This document shows positions 24,338-32,461 of a DNA stretch of 36,184 nucleotides, piece by piece. The first letter of the stretch is position 1. Each line of letters starts with the position of its first letter. A model generated the notes under the pieces. That model did no database searches, had not been told where the DNA came from, and saw only the letters and a list, made by a program, of their open reading frames with translations. The stretch is from the NCBI GenBank assembly GCA_003157015.1, contig PMIJ01000179.1:1-36184 (forward strand). The letters run 5' to 3'. The position numbers and the translations under genes were made by a program. Source of the DNA: Bacteroidales bacterium (lineage in GTDB: Bacteria > Bacteroidota > Bacteroidia > Bacteroidales > VadinHA17).

Positions 24338-26254
24338 TTGTTACATCAAGTTCAGATAACCGTAAAAATAGGGGGAAAGAATATTTCCCCCATTACTTAT
24401 TGTTGCTTAAATCAAAGAATCGACTGGCATCATAAGTTTGAAGTAGTTTATGTTGCCGATTTCTATAAAGAGAAATATAACGCCATCCTGAATAAGATCA
24501 GGGATTTCATTGGATCGGGAATTGAGATAACTTTAGAAAGCATTGAAAAAGGACAGAATAGTGTTAAGAATAGGTTTTATGGACTGGTGACAGAAGCCAG
24601 GCTCAATCGCACATCTTCCGGATCAAAAGAAATCCATATTTATGGATTCAGTCCCACTATTTTAATAGATGGCAGGCCCAATTACCGCTCTTTCACAGAA
24701 AAACTACTCAGTGATATTGTGCAGGCTGCACTCGATCAGATTCCTCAAAATGATCTCAAACTGAAAAGCAACCCTTCATTTCGGGACGAAATTCCATATA
24801 TTGTCCAGTATAACGAAAGCAACTTCCATTTCCTGAACCGGATTGCTGACAAATACGGTGAATGGTGTTTTTATAATGGCAGTGAACTGATCTTTGGATC
24901 ACTCAATAAATCAAAGGTCATTGAAGTCATAGTTGACAGAAATCTTATAGGATTTGATTTTTCATTTAATTTGAAAAATCTTAATTATAAGGCTGTTACT
25001 TACGATTACATGGAAAATAAAACCTATGACAGGGAAACAAAAAATTATTCAGTAAACGATCTGGATCCGCATGGTGATCATTCGCTTTCCAGATCAGAAA
25101 AGTCATTTAAACAGGATTATACTGTTTTCTCCGATGAGAACTTTCAGAGAGAAAGTGATTTTAATGATTTTTACGATACAAAAAGAATTGCTGACACTCG
25201 AAAACTTATTTGTAACGAGGGTTCGAGCACTAACCCTTCCATTAATGCGGGATCAGTGATTAAGATTAAAAGTGATAACAACCTTGAAAATGATTTTGGT
25301 GAATTTATTATAACAGCGATAGAGCATACCATCGATTCCGAAAGAAAATACGAAAATCATTTCAAAGCAATTCCCAAACAGAATAACAAGCCACCTGCTA
25401 ACGATATTCTGAAATCACCTCAATGCAATATGCAGCCTGCAATTGTTACGGACAATAATGACCCTGAAAAACTCGGCCGTGTTAAAGTCCGGTTTTTCTG
25501 GCAAACAGCCCAGGATTCCACGCCCTGGTTAAGAATTATTCATGCACATGGCGGTAAAACAGCCAATGGTGATCAGCATGGTTTTTATTTTATCCCTGAA
25601 ATTGGCGATGAAGTAATGGTAGGATTTGAAAGCAATAATCCCGATAAACCTTTTGTAATAGGCAGTGTATATCATAAGAACTCAAAACCCGATCATTGGT
25701 ATCATGCCGACAATAACACTAAATCGATACGGACACGCAATGGAAACCAGATTATTTTGATTGACGAAAATGGAAAGGAAGAAATCAGGATCCTTAATAA
25801 AGATGATGCTTCACCCACCAATGAAATATCATTGAGCCTTAACAATAATGGAAAGATTACAATTAAATCAGTGGGAGACCTTGAAATTTCGGCTGAAAAC
25901 ATAAAGATTTCTGCCAACACTGATCTTACTGTGGAATCCGGTCAAAATACCAAACTTAAGGCGAATGATTATCAGTTGGATGCTAATAATAGTATTAAGC
26001 TTACTGGTCAGCAAATAACAATTGAGGGACAAAATTCAACAGCCATAAAAGGTCAGTCTCAATTGGATCTGGAAGGAGCTAATACATCTGTGAAAGGTCA
26101 GGCTCAGTTAAAATTAGAAGGAACACAGACTGAAATTGATGCCACTCAATTAAAAATGCAAGGGAACGCTCAGACAGAAATTTCGGGGGCTATAGTTAAA
26201 GTTGCAGGAACCGGGGTGACTGAAATTACGGGCGGGCTGGTAAAAATTAATTAA
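24338..26254 (+). CDS. tssI: T6SS spike protein TssI (VgrG)
   Basis: The 638-residue protein has the gp27-like N-terminal part (residues about 1-350, with YIVQYNESNFHFLNRIADKYGEW, the VgrG signature). The gp5-like OB fold (about 365-460) has NDPEKLGRVKVRFFW and FIPEIGDEVMVGFE. The rest is a long beta-helix needle with imperfect repeats of about 13-16 residues, such as KGQSQLDLEGANTS and KGQAQLKLEGTQTE. No extra catalytic domain follows the needle, so this is a structural spike rather than an evolved VgrG. The start must be TTG at 24338, since an in-frame TAA lies 9 bases upstream and no ATG or GTG is nearby. It binds the PAAR tip encoded downstream. Confidence 0.93.
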   Translation: MLHQVQITVKIGGKNISPITYCCLNQRIDWHHKFEVVYVADFYKEKYNAILNKIRDFIGSGIEITLESIEKGQNSVKNRFYGLVTEARLNRTSSGSKEIHIYGFSPTILIDGRPNYRSFTEKLLSDIVQAALDQIPQNDLKLKSNPSFRDEIPYIVQYNESNFHFLNRIADKYGEWCFYNGSELIFGSLNKSKVIEVIVDRNLIGFDFSFNLKNLNYKAVTYDYMENKTYDRETKNYSVNDLDPHGDHSLSRSEKSFKQDYTVFSDENFQRESDFNDFYDTKRIADTRKLICNEGSSTNPSINAGSVIKIKSDNNLENDFGEFIITAIEHTIDSERKYENHFKAIPKQNNKPPANDILKSPQCNMQPAIVTDNNDPEKLGRVKVRFFWQTAQDSTPWLRIIHAHGGKTANGDQHGFYFIPEIGDEVMVGFESNNPDKPFVIGSVYHKNSKPDHWYHADNNTKSIRTRNGNQIILIDENGKEEIRILNKDDASPTNEISLSLNNNGKITIKSVGDLEISAENIKISANTDLTVESGQNTKLKANDYQLDANNSIKLTGQQITIEGQNSTAIKGQSQLDLEGANTSVKGQAQLKLEGTQTEIDATQLKMQGNAQTEISGAIVKVAGTGVTEITGGLVKIN

Positions 26255-26265
26255 TACCGGATAAT

Positions 26266-26703
26266 TTGAAACAGTATTATTCCATACCATTTGATGCCAA
26301 TGCCTTGATTGAAAAAAAGAAGCATCCTTTATGCGATATCAGAGAATCGGTTCAGATGAATATCAATATGATCATCAAGACCCATTTTTGTGAATACCGT
26401 TACAATCAAATGTATGGCTGTTTTATATGGAATCAGGATTACAGCACTGTTGCCAATATTTCAGAATGGCTCGACGAATTACAGAATTCTATACTTTCAT
26501 CCGTCGAACTTAATGAACCCCGGATCAGTAACCTTGAGATAAAGATTGACCTGGAGGAGGCAGAGTTTTTTGAACGATTTAAAGGACAACCATTACGCCT
26601 GAAACATAAGCTGACTATAGAAATAAAGGGTGTTCTCACTTACCTGAACGAACTTTTTGAGCATTATGAATTTCTGTTTTTCAGTCCCTTGTCAGTGGCT
26701 TGA
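26266..26703 (+). CDS. tssE: T6SS baseplate wedge protein TssE (gp25-like)
   Basis: The 145-residue protein starts with TTG 11 bases after vgrG. The pattern I-R-E-S-V-Q-M-N-I-N-M-I-I-K-T-H, then EYRYNQMYGC (family usually R-x-x-P-x-F-G-C), and NEPRISNLEIKI (E-P-R motif followed by strands) match the gp25/TssE lysozyme-like fold. This fold lacks lysozyme activity and seeds sheath polymerisation on the baseplate. The E-P-R tripeptide is the best conserved family mark and is present. The stop is immediately followed, four bases on, by the ATG of tssF. Confidence 0.85.
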   Translation: MKQYYSIPFDANALIEKKKHPLCDIRESVQMNINMIIKTHFCEYRYNQMYGCFIWNQDYSTVANISEWLDELQNSILSSVELNEPRISNLEIKIDLEEAEFFERFKGQPLRLKHKLTIEIKGVLTYLNELFEHYEFLFFSPLSVA

Positions 26704-26707
26704 TATT

Positions 26708-28540
26708 ATGGATATAAAAGAAAATAAAAAAGAAGTTGTTCAAAGCAGGCTGACTCAAAATGCTGCTAAGTACTGGGGATACCACGATTCAGAAATGGAA
26801 GGTTTTGATCCGGTTATCGACATGCTCTTCGGGGCATGTTCTGTTGAATTTGAACGTCTGTCAACAGCATTATACAATTCACGATCGAGAATCCTTGAAA
26901 AAGTTGCACAGATCCTTTTGCCTGAGGTCAATTTGCGCCCCATCCCGGCTTATACTGTCATACAGGCGAAACCCGCATCGACCATGAAGATGACAAGCCC
27001 AACAGATCAGTTTGTCATCGAAAAAGAATACACCAATTCGCTGAATAACAAAACGGAACAAAAGAAGATCTTTTTTTCTCCGACATCCGGTTTCAGGTTA
27101 ATCGATGCTGAAGTTATGTTCCTGGCTACTTCAGGAGAGGTTATGCAGGTTAATGAATTGAACAAGGAAATTAAATTCCGGTCAAAAGTCAAATCTGCTT
27201 CACATCAGCAAACTCTTTGGATGGGACTAAAGCTAAATCCCTCTTTAAGCAATCTGAAGGATGTTTCTTTCTATTTCGACTGGTTTAATAATCCAGACAA
27301 AAATTACCTGTTAAAGCTATTGCAAATTGCCCGCTGGTTTTATAAAGGTAAAGAAATTGCTATTAAAAGTGGCTATAGTCAGGAAATTGATGATCGGTAC
27401 AAAGATATTTCCATTGATATTGAAACCTTCCTGGATATCAATGTTAAGACAGAAAAAACTGTTAATGGTTTCTTTAAGGATTGCTTTATCACTATTTACA
27501 GCGATCTGACACCTGAAACCGGAACATTCCCTTCTGTATTTAACGATTTCTTTGCATCGGAGGACCTGGAGAAAATAAAGGAAAAACTTTGCTGGATGGA
27601 GATACAATTCCCTGAAATATTTCCTCATGAAGCCTTTGCATCCGTTTTCTGCACTCCCAATGCTTTCCCGGTGATGAACAGAAGATTGCATAGTTCAAAC
27701 CGGCCCTTTACTATAAATGCCGACCTGAATATTTTGCCCTTGCAGACGGATGATATGTTTTTTACAATCAGAAAAATCATCAGCGGTAACCAGATCAATT
27801 ATCAGGAAGTGCCCTTTAAAAGAGCGAGTGATTTTGCTCCAGGTACTTACACAGTGCGTATGAAAGGGGTAAAACGATTTGATGAACGTGATGCATACGA
27901 ACATGTGCTTTACCTGCTTGAACTGTTGAGAGAGGAGTACGCATCATTCAGATCGTTGAATGCATCCATGATTGAAAAGGAGCTGAATGATCTTCAGATT
28001 ATAATAAACAGGCTCCAGCTAAGTGTTTCAAAATTAAACAATGAACAAAACAATATGCATTTCATCTTCATGAAATCAGCTGTAGATGAGGATGTATGGC
28101 TTGAATACTGGTCAACCACTGGGCCTTTTGCCAATAATATTACCAGGGGAAGCCAATGTTCAAACGGCGATTTTGATAAAAAATGCCTGAGATTTCTGAC
28201 CACTTCAACAGGGGGCAAAAATCCTCCCGATCAGCTTGAAAGGACGCTGCTTTTCAAGAATGAGCTGTTGACACGGAACCGGATCGTAACTGTTGAGGAT
28301 ATACAGTTATTCTGCAAAGCAGAGTTGGGAAAAGATTTGGATAAAGTTATCATTAAAAAAGATGCTTCATTGGAACCTGACCGGAATACAGGATTCCGGA
28401 ATTGCATCAGGGTTTTGTTAAAGTTCAGCAATGAAAAAGGTGATATTGAAAAGGGAAACATAATGAATCATATCGAAAAGTCTTTACTGCAACGTTCATC
28501 GTGTATGTATAATTATAAAGTTGAATGTGTTAACGAATAA
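26708..28540 (+). CDS. tssF: T6SS baseplate protein TssF
   Basis: I choose the ATG at 26708, giving MDIKENKKEV and 610 residues. An upstream in-frame start would lie inside tssE. Family marks are near the N-terminus, in the order seen in TssF/VasA: A-A-K-Y-W-G, D-P-V-I-D-M-L-F-G-A, EFERLSTALYNSRSRILEKVAQILLPE and RPIPAYTVIQAKP. The rest is a mixed sheet domain with few motifs, and the protein ends in a helical tail. TssF forms the baseplate wedge with TssE, TssG and TssK. It overlaps tssG by 20 bases, so translation is probably coupled. The length is typical for Bacteroidota TssF. Confidence 0.88.
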   Translation: MDIKENKKEVVQSRLTQNAAKYWGYHDSEMEGFDPVIDMLFGACSVEFERLSTALYNSRSRILEKVAQILLPEVNLRPIPAYTVIQAKPASTMKMTSPTDQFVIEKEYTNSLNNKTEQKKIFFSPTSGFRLIDAEVMFLATSGEVMQVNELNKEIKFRSKVKSASHQQTLWMGLKLNPSLSNLKDVSFYFDWFNNPDKNYLLKLLQIARWFYKGKEIAIKSGYSQEIDDRYKDISIDIETFLDINVKTEKTVNGFFKDCFITIYSDLTPETGTFPSVFNDFFASEDLEKIKEKLCWMEIQFPEIFPHEAFASVFCTPNAFPVMNRRLHSSNRPFTINADLNILPLQTDDMFFTIRKIISGNQINYQEVPFKRASDFAPGTYTVRMKGVKRFDERDAYEHVLYLLELLREEYASFRSLNASMIEKELNDLQIIINRLQLSVSKLNNEQNNMHFIFMKSAVDEDVWLEYWSTTGPFANNITRGSQCSNGDFDKKCLRFLTTSTGGKNPPDQLERTLLFKNELLTRNRIVTVEDIQLFCKAELGKDLDKVIIKKDASLEPDRNTGFRNCIRVLLKFSNEKGDIEKGNIMNHIEKSLLQRSSCMYNYKVECVNE

Positions 28541-29435
28541 TCCGGAAAATATTGACTATCTGGCTGAGGTAATCGTAAGTCATCTTCTGGCTGGCAAAAA
28601 ATCGGATATGTCAGGCGTTTCAATACGACTGTTAGGTATTTTCCGCCGTTTCTTTTCAAAAGATGTTGAGAAAATAACGTCACGTTCAAATACATTGAAG
28701 GAAGAGGAATGGGAAGTATTCCTGCATCGTGAAGGATTTTATGATTTCCTGCCTGAAGGGTTCTTTCATACCTATACAAGGAAATATTTCAAGGATCATA
28801 ATGAGACCATCGCTGAATTCAGGAAGCACAAAGAAGAAGAGAAAATTGGACGACAATTTTTCATGCCGCTTGAGCAGGAGTTTTATAGACATCACATCAA
28901 TAAAGAGATCTTTGAACAGGAGTTCTACTTTACTCCCGAAACCATCCATGAATTCATCGATTTTTATAACCTGAGAGCCCTGGATTTGAATATATATCAG
29001 AAAGCTACATTATTCTTTGTTATGCCCTACGTCTCTATAATAGCAGGTAACCTCAGTCTGACTGAAACCTGTTTTGAGATTATTCTCCAGGAGCAGGTGC
29101 AGTTTAAAACACAACTTTCAGCTATAGTTAAAACCTATATAGAAAAAGTTCCTGATTTAAACTGTGTTATATTGGGTAAGAATTCGTCGTTGGGCAATGA
29201 TGTCGTTGATGGAAATCCCCAGCTTCTGATTGAAATTGGCCCTCTTCTTAAAAGCGACTCCCTGTTGAGTTTTTTATTTGGCCCGGACAGGAAGCTTATA
29301 GATTGGCTGCTTGCATTCTTTATACAGGTTGATCTAACAACATGTGTGCGGATTTTATTGAATAAACAGGATGAATCCTTTGTATTTGGTGAAAAAAACT
29401 ATGAAAGCAGGCTAAATTACAGTACATCTCTATAA
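28521..29435 (+). CDS. tssG: T6SS baseplate protein TssG
   Basis: The 304-residue protein starts at TTG (or GTG two codons on) inside the end of tssF. Sequence similarity to Proteobacterial TssG is weak. Assignment rests on position between tssF and tssK, length, and a tail region PLLKSDSLLSFLFGPDRKLIDWLLAFFIQVDL that resembles the Bacteroidota TssG C-terminus. There is no signal peptide and no membrane segment strong enough to suggest a membrane protein. TssG bridges two TssF copies in each wedge. The tail is partly hydrophobic, but too amphipathic for a transmembrane helix. Confidence 0.75.
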   Translation: MNVLTNNPENIDYLAEVIVSHLLAGKKSDMSGVSIRLLGIFRRFFSKDVEKITSRSNTLKEEEWEVFLHREGFYDFLPEGFFHTYTRKYFKDHNETIAEFRKHKEEEKIGRQFFMPLEQEFYRHHINKEIFEQEFYFTPETIHEFIDFYNLRALDLNIYQKATLFFVMPYVSIIAGNLSLTETCFEIILQEQVQFKTQLSAIVKTYIEKVPDLNCVILGKNSSLGNDVVDGNPQLLIEIGPLLKSDSLLSFLFGPDRKLIDWLLAFFIQVDLTTCVRILLNKQDESFVFGEKNYESRLNYSTSL

Positions 29436-29446
29436 ACTTGAATAAT

Positions 29447-30583
29447 ATGCTACCTGAAAAAAGAAACCACGCGATTAATTGGATAGATGGGATGAAGCTG
29501 AACAAGGATCATTTTGTAGGTCTAGACAATTTTATTATCGACGGATTGAGAGATAATGCCTGTATGCAGATGACGGATTTTAATTATGGCTTGCTGGAAA
29601 GCAACGGTACTCTTGATTCTACTCTCAAACTGATGATTAATATTGATCAGAATAACCAGATCAATATTAAACTGACTGATTGCCGTGCTATAACAAAAGG
29701 AGGAGTACGTATAGATGTTACTTCTCAAAATGTTCAGAGTCTTCAGTATCCTTTAGATAATCTGGCACTTGATTTTAGTATTGCGGAAGCGTCGAACGAG
29801 ATGTTTGATATAATCCTGGCTGTTTTTCCGGACAAAAGAATGCCTGTTGGCCAGCCCAATGAGAATGAAATCCCGTTCAGGCATCCGTTCGTGATGCCCG
29901 AATATAAGATCCATGCTGTCCCTACAAAACAGGTTAATTCTTCGCAGATGTGGAAAAACCACATCACCATTGGGAAATTCCAGGTAGTAGCACGCGAAGT
30001 GCATTTTATAACCGAGTATATTCCTCCATGTACAAGGGTTGATTCATATCCTTCGTTATTTGAGTATTATTTAAAATTCGAAAATACCATTGAGAAAATC
30101 TCTAATGCACTTGCTGAATATTTACGAAAAAACCGTTCAAGCCAGGTAAAACTCGACAACAATTTAACTTATGTGGTTGAAAAGTTAGTGTATTACTTAA
30201 CAGTTAATCTGAGTGAATATAAACTGATATTGAAATCGAAGGCTCCGCTTTATTTTATTGAGTTTTTTATGCGTTTTGCAAGGCTTTTCAAATCGGCGCT
30301 AAGCTGGCTGTCAGAATACGACCGCGAAGAGGTGCTGAACCACCTGAGTCATTGGGTGTCATCCAGGGATCTGGATAATGCTGCATTTGAGCTCATGAAC
30401 CTGGAATATGATCACCAGGATATTTATGCTTCTGTACAAAAAGTAGAAAACTACCTTACTCTTGTTCACGACCTGTTCGAAAAGATGATGTTCTCCGGCA
30501 AGGTTGCACCACCTGTTAAGGAGATCAAACCACAACCCAAACATGGTCCTGTAATTATTAAAGACGGTAAAAGAATTAATTAA
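29447..30583 (+). CDS. tssK: T6SS baseplate adaptor TssK
   Basis: I choose the ATG at 29447 (MLPEKRNHAINWIDGMKLNKDHF); a TTG three codons earlier is possible. The opening INWIDGMKLNKDHFVGLDNF matches the TssK shell-domain start (usually V-x-W-x-E-G-M-F-L-x-P-Q-H-F). Later parts are a V-x-F-P-x-K middle with PFRHPFVMP, and a helical domain near 210-330 (LAEYLRKNRSS, LVYYLTVNLSEYKLI). TssK normally links the baseplate to the trans-envelope complex. That makes the absence of any envelope-complex gene here notable, because TssK would need a docking partner. The gene lies 11 bases after tssG and 8 bases before the PAAR gene. Confidence 0.85.
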   Translation: MLPEKRNHAINWIDGMKLNKDHFVGLDNFIIDGLRDNACMQMTDFNYGLLESNGTLDSTLKLMINIDQNNQINIKLTDCRAITKGGVRIDVTSQNVQSLQYPLDNLALDFSIAEASNEMFDIILAVFPDKRMPVGQPNENEIPFRHPFVMPEYKIHAVPTKQVNSSQMWKNHITIGKFQVVAREVHFITEYIPPCTRVDSYPSLFEYYLKFENTIEKISNALAEYLRKNRSSQVKLDNNLTYVVEKLVYYLTVNLSEYKLILKSKAPLYFIEFFMRFARLFKSALSWLSEYDREEVLNHLSHWVSSRDLDNAAFELMNLEYDHQDIYASVQKVENYLTLVHDLFEKMMFSGKVAPPVKEIKPQPKHGPVIIKDGKRIN

Positions 30584-30591
30584 ACTTAACT

Positions 30592-30894
30592 ATGGGTAAA
30601 CCAGCCGCACGGGTAGGAGATATGCATACCTGCCCGATGGTAACTCCTGGTGTTCCACCGATACCACATGTAGGTGGACCGATTCTTCCACCCGGATGTC
30701 CTACTGTGCTTATTGGCGGGACTCCTGCTGCCCGTATGGGCGATTTAGCCACCTGTGTGGGGCCACCTGACTCTATTGTTCTTGGATCTGCAACAGTACT
30801 GATCGGAGGCCAGCCCGCAGCACGAATGGGTGATCAAACCGCACATGGAGGTATTATTGTCCTGGGATTTCCACAGGTGTTGATTGGGGGATGA
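30592..30894 (+). CDS. PAAR-domain spike-tip protein
   Basis: The 100-residue protein consists of PAAR repeats only: GKPAARVGDMHTCPM, then GGTPAARMGDLATC and GGQPAARMGDQTAHGG, each with the short Pro-x-x-Arg-x-Gly-Asp motif. His and Cys residues in these loops fit the zinc-binding tip of the cone that caps VgrG. There is no C-terminal toxin extension, so effectors must bind from separate genes, such as those just downstream. It is the last gene of the compact tss operon. Confidence 0.95.
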   Translation: MGKPAARVGDMHTCPMVTPGVPPIPHVGGPILPPGCPTVLIGGTPAARMGDLATCVGPPDSIVLGSATVLIGGQPAARMGDQTAHGGIIVLGFPQVLIGG

Positions 30895-30987
30895 CCTAAA
30901 TACAGAAATACTAAGTATTCAGAATGTTCATAATGAACCTATCGACAGATACTTTTATTTACTTAAATTTCATTAAAGGAGATTAAA

Positions 30988-31764
30988 ATGAATTATACAT
31001 ATCTTCAAGAAGGTGATAAATTACCAGCGGTTGGAGTACTACAGAAGTTGCTTAACCGAACAGGTGCACACCTTGTCTGTGATGGCATATTTGGCAAACG
31101 CACAAAAGCTGCTGTAGTCGAGTTTCAAAAGTTACGGAAACTTGTTCCAGATGGTATAGTTGGAGAGGTTACATGGCCTCGGTTGTTTGCTAACACAAAT
31201 AACCTTCGAATTATAGATTGCATTGACGTTTTTGATCCTGACCTTTTAACGATGGAAGCACAGGATATAAAAAATGTAGGAGGAAATCCATTTATAATTG
31301 GTGGAATGAGTAATGGTGTTGAGCAAGCAATAATGAATATTGTGGGAAGTGTCACTGTGGGGAGTATTTTTCTATTACGATTTCATGGCCATGGTTCACC
31401 TGGAAGTGCTGCCATTTCTGGAGGAAAATATATAATACCTGGAGAACACTTCTCAAGTATTCATACCGGAAACATAACACGTCTTCGCCCTATTATTAGA
31501 AGACTATGGCCAATTTTTGGGCCATACGGATGTGTTCAATTTATGCATTGTCAGACTGGTCGTGGGAATTATGGTCGAAATCTTCTATCAACAATTGCTG
31601 ATGAACTTGGAGTACCTGTAACAGCTGCAAAATTTGATCAATATGGAGGAGGGCTTACTACTTTTCGTTTTGAAGGACCTACTTTTACTGCAATTCCACG
31701 AGGTGGAACTCTTGAGAAGTGGTGTGGAGGTTTACATAATTTCGCACAAATGTCTGTTCGCTAA
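30988..31764 (+). CDS. Peptidoglycan-binding domain joined to a clan-CD-protease-like (DUF4347-like) domain; candidate T6SS effector
   Basis: The 258-residue protein has no signal peptide. Residues 5-68 form a PG_binding_1 domain (VLQKLLNRTG, CDGIFGKRTKAAVVEFQKL, VPDGIVGEVTWPRLF). Residues about 72-230 contain FLLRFHGHGSPG (His133/His135) and later CVQFMHCQTGRGNYGRNLLSTIADELGVPVTA (Cys188). This is a His-Gly ... Cys dyad in the spacing of caspase/gingipain-like and DUF4347 domains. A cell-wall-binding domain plus a putative Cys-His hydrolase, sited 93 bases after the PAAR gene, is a good effector candidate. A ribosome binding site, AAGGAG, precedes the ATG by 6 bases, unlike the tss genes. 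The protease activity is inferred from the dyad pattern. Confidence 0.72.
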   Translation: MNYTYLQEGDKLPAVGVLQKLLNRTGAHLVCDGIFGKRTKAAVVEFQKLRKLVPDGIVGEVTWPRLFANTNNLRIIDCIDVFDPDLLTMEAQDIKNVGGNPFIIGGMSNGVEQAIMNIVGSVTVGSIFLLRFHGHGSPGSAAISGGKYIIPGEHFSSIHTGNITRLRPIIRRLWPIFGPYGCVQFMHCQTGRGNYGRNLLSTIADELGVPVTAAKFDQYGGGLTTFRFEGPTFTAIPRGGTLEKWCGGLHNFAQMSVR

Positions 31765-32305
31765 ATAGTTAACAAAATAAATATTAAGTTCAAGTACATT
31801 AAACTTCAAGAAAGGTGATATTGATAAATTAAGTAATTGTGTTATGTGAATCATACTATTACTATGTGCATGAAGATGGAAACTATGGTTTTGGAACACT
31901 CATTGTGAAAAAGAAAGATGTTCAATTATAAAATAATGGGAAATTATAAGGCTTATGAAAATACTTGAAGAAGTGTACAGAGGTTATTACTAATTCGCAG
32001 CGAATGAGGATGCTTAATGTAATGAAATCAAAAAACATAAAATTAAGTTTTATCCCTGTAAGCGAAGTTGCAACTTCGCTTTATTAAATATAGAGTCCCT
32101 TTTGCCCTTAGGAGAGATTCTACTGCTCAGGAAGGTATAATAGCTATGCTGATTCCGTAGGTGCTAATTGGGGGTGAACAGGAATAAGATTCAAAACTGG
32201 ATATGGAGACGAATAATTAGGATCTTAAATTATTAGAAGATAATATCAATTTTAATTAATGTAACTATATTATTCTTAGTTTATTATCAACGAAAGGAGG
32301 AACCT
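31765..32305. other. Intergenic stretch, mostly no supported gene
   Basis: It contains a perfect 20-bp palindrome (32061-32080, listed separately) and a short frame (about 28 codons near 31834-31930, with YYYYVHEDGNYGFGTLIVKK) that looks coding-like but lacks a clear start. The right end has a strong ribosome binding site for the frame at 32306. The rest is AT-rich, with many stops in all frames. Confidence 0.4.
32061..32080. repeat. Perfect 20-bp palindrome
   Basis: AGCGAAGTTG is followed directly by its reverse complement CAACTTCGCT, then TTTATT. It can form a hairpin and may terminate rightward transcription, or be a copy of a dispersed palindromic element. I see one copy in this window. 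Confidence 0.6.
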
Positions 32306-32434
32306 ATGCCACGAGTACAGTTAAAAAAAGAGGCGGCGGCTATGACCAACGAAACGTTTCAAGCAAAGCACCCGGAGCTTAAAGGGCGTACTCTTACCGA
32401 TCAACCCAAGGATACCCAATTGCGAACCGAATGA
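32306..32434 (+). pseudogene. Short N-terminal frame, probably the detached start of the papain-like protein
   Basis: The 42-codon frame starts at an ATG with an unusually strong ribosome binding site (AAAGGAGG at 32293-32300). It ends at TGA 32432-32434. The same frame goes on without a further stop, LALYQQFGG, directly into the ATG of the papain-like gene at 32462. A tryptophan codon TGG in place of TGA would give one 227-residue protein. Composition and GC match the gene after it. So this is either a true nonsense mutation or a sequence error. Confidence 0.55.
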
Positions 32435-32461
32435 CTAGCTCTGTACCAGCAGTTTGGCGGC

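Noticed and set aside
19527-30894. Reading the cluster as an extracellular contractile system (Afp/MAC type) or a phage tail
   Set aside because: TssK, TssH of ClpV type, a PAAR-only tip and TssF/TssG order fit a T6SS. No LysM cap protein, tape measure or tail-fibre gene is seen.
31834-31930. Short frame with YYYYVHEDGNYGFGTLIVKK
   Set aside because: It looks coding-like but has no proper start and only about 28 codons. It could be a gene stub, but I cannot support it.
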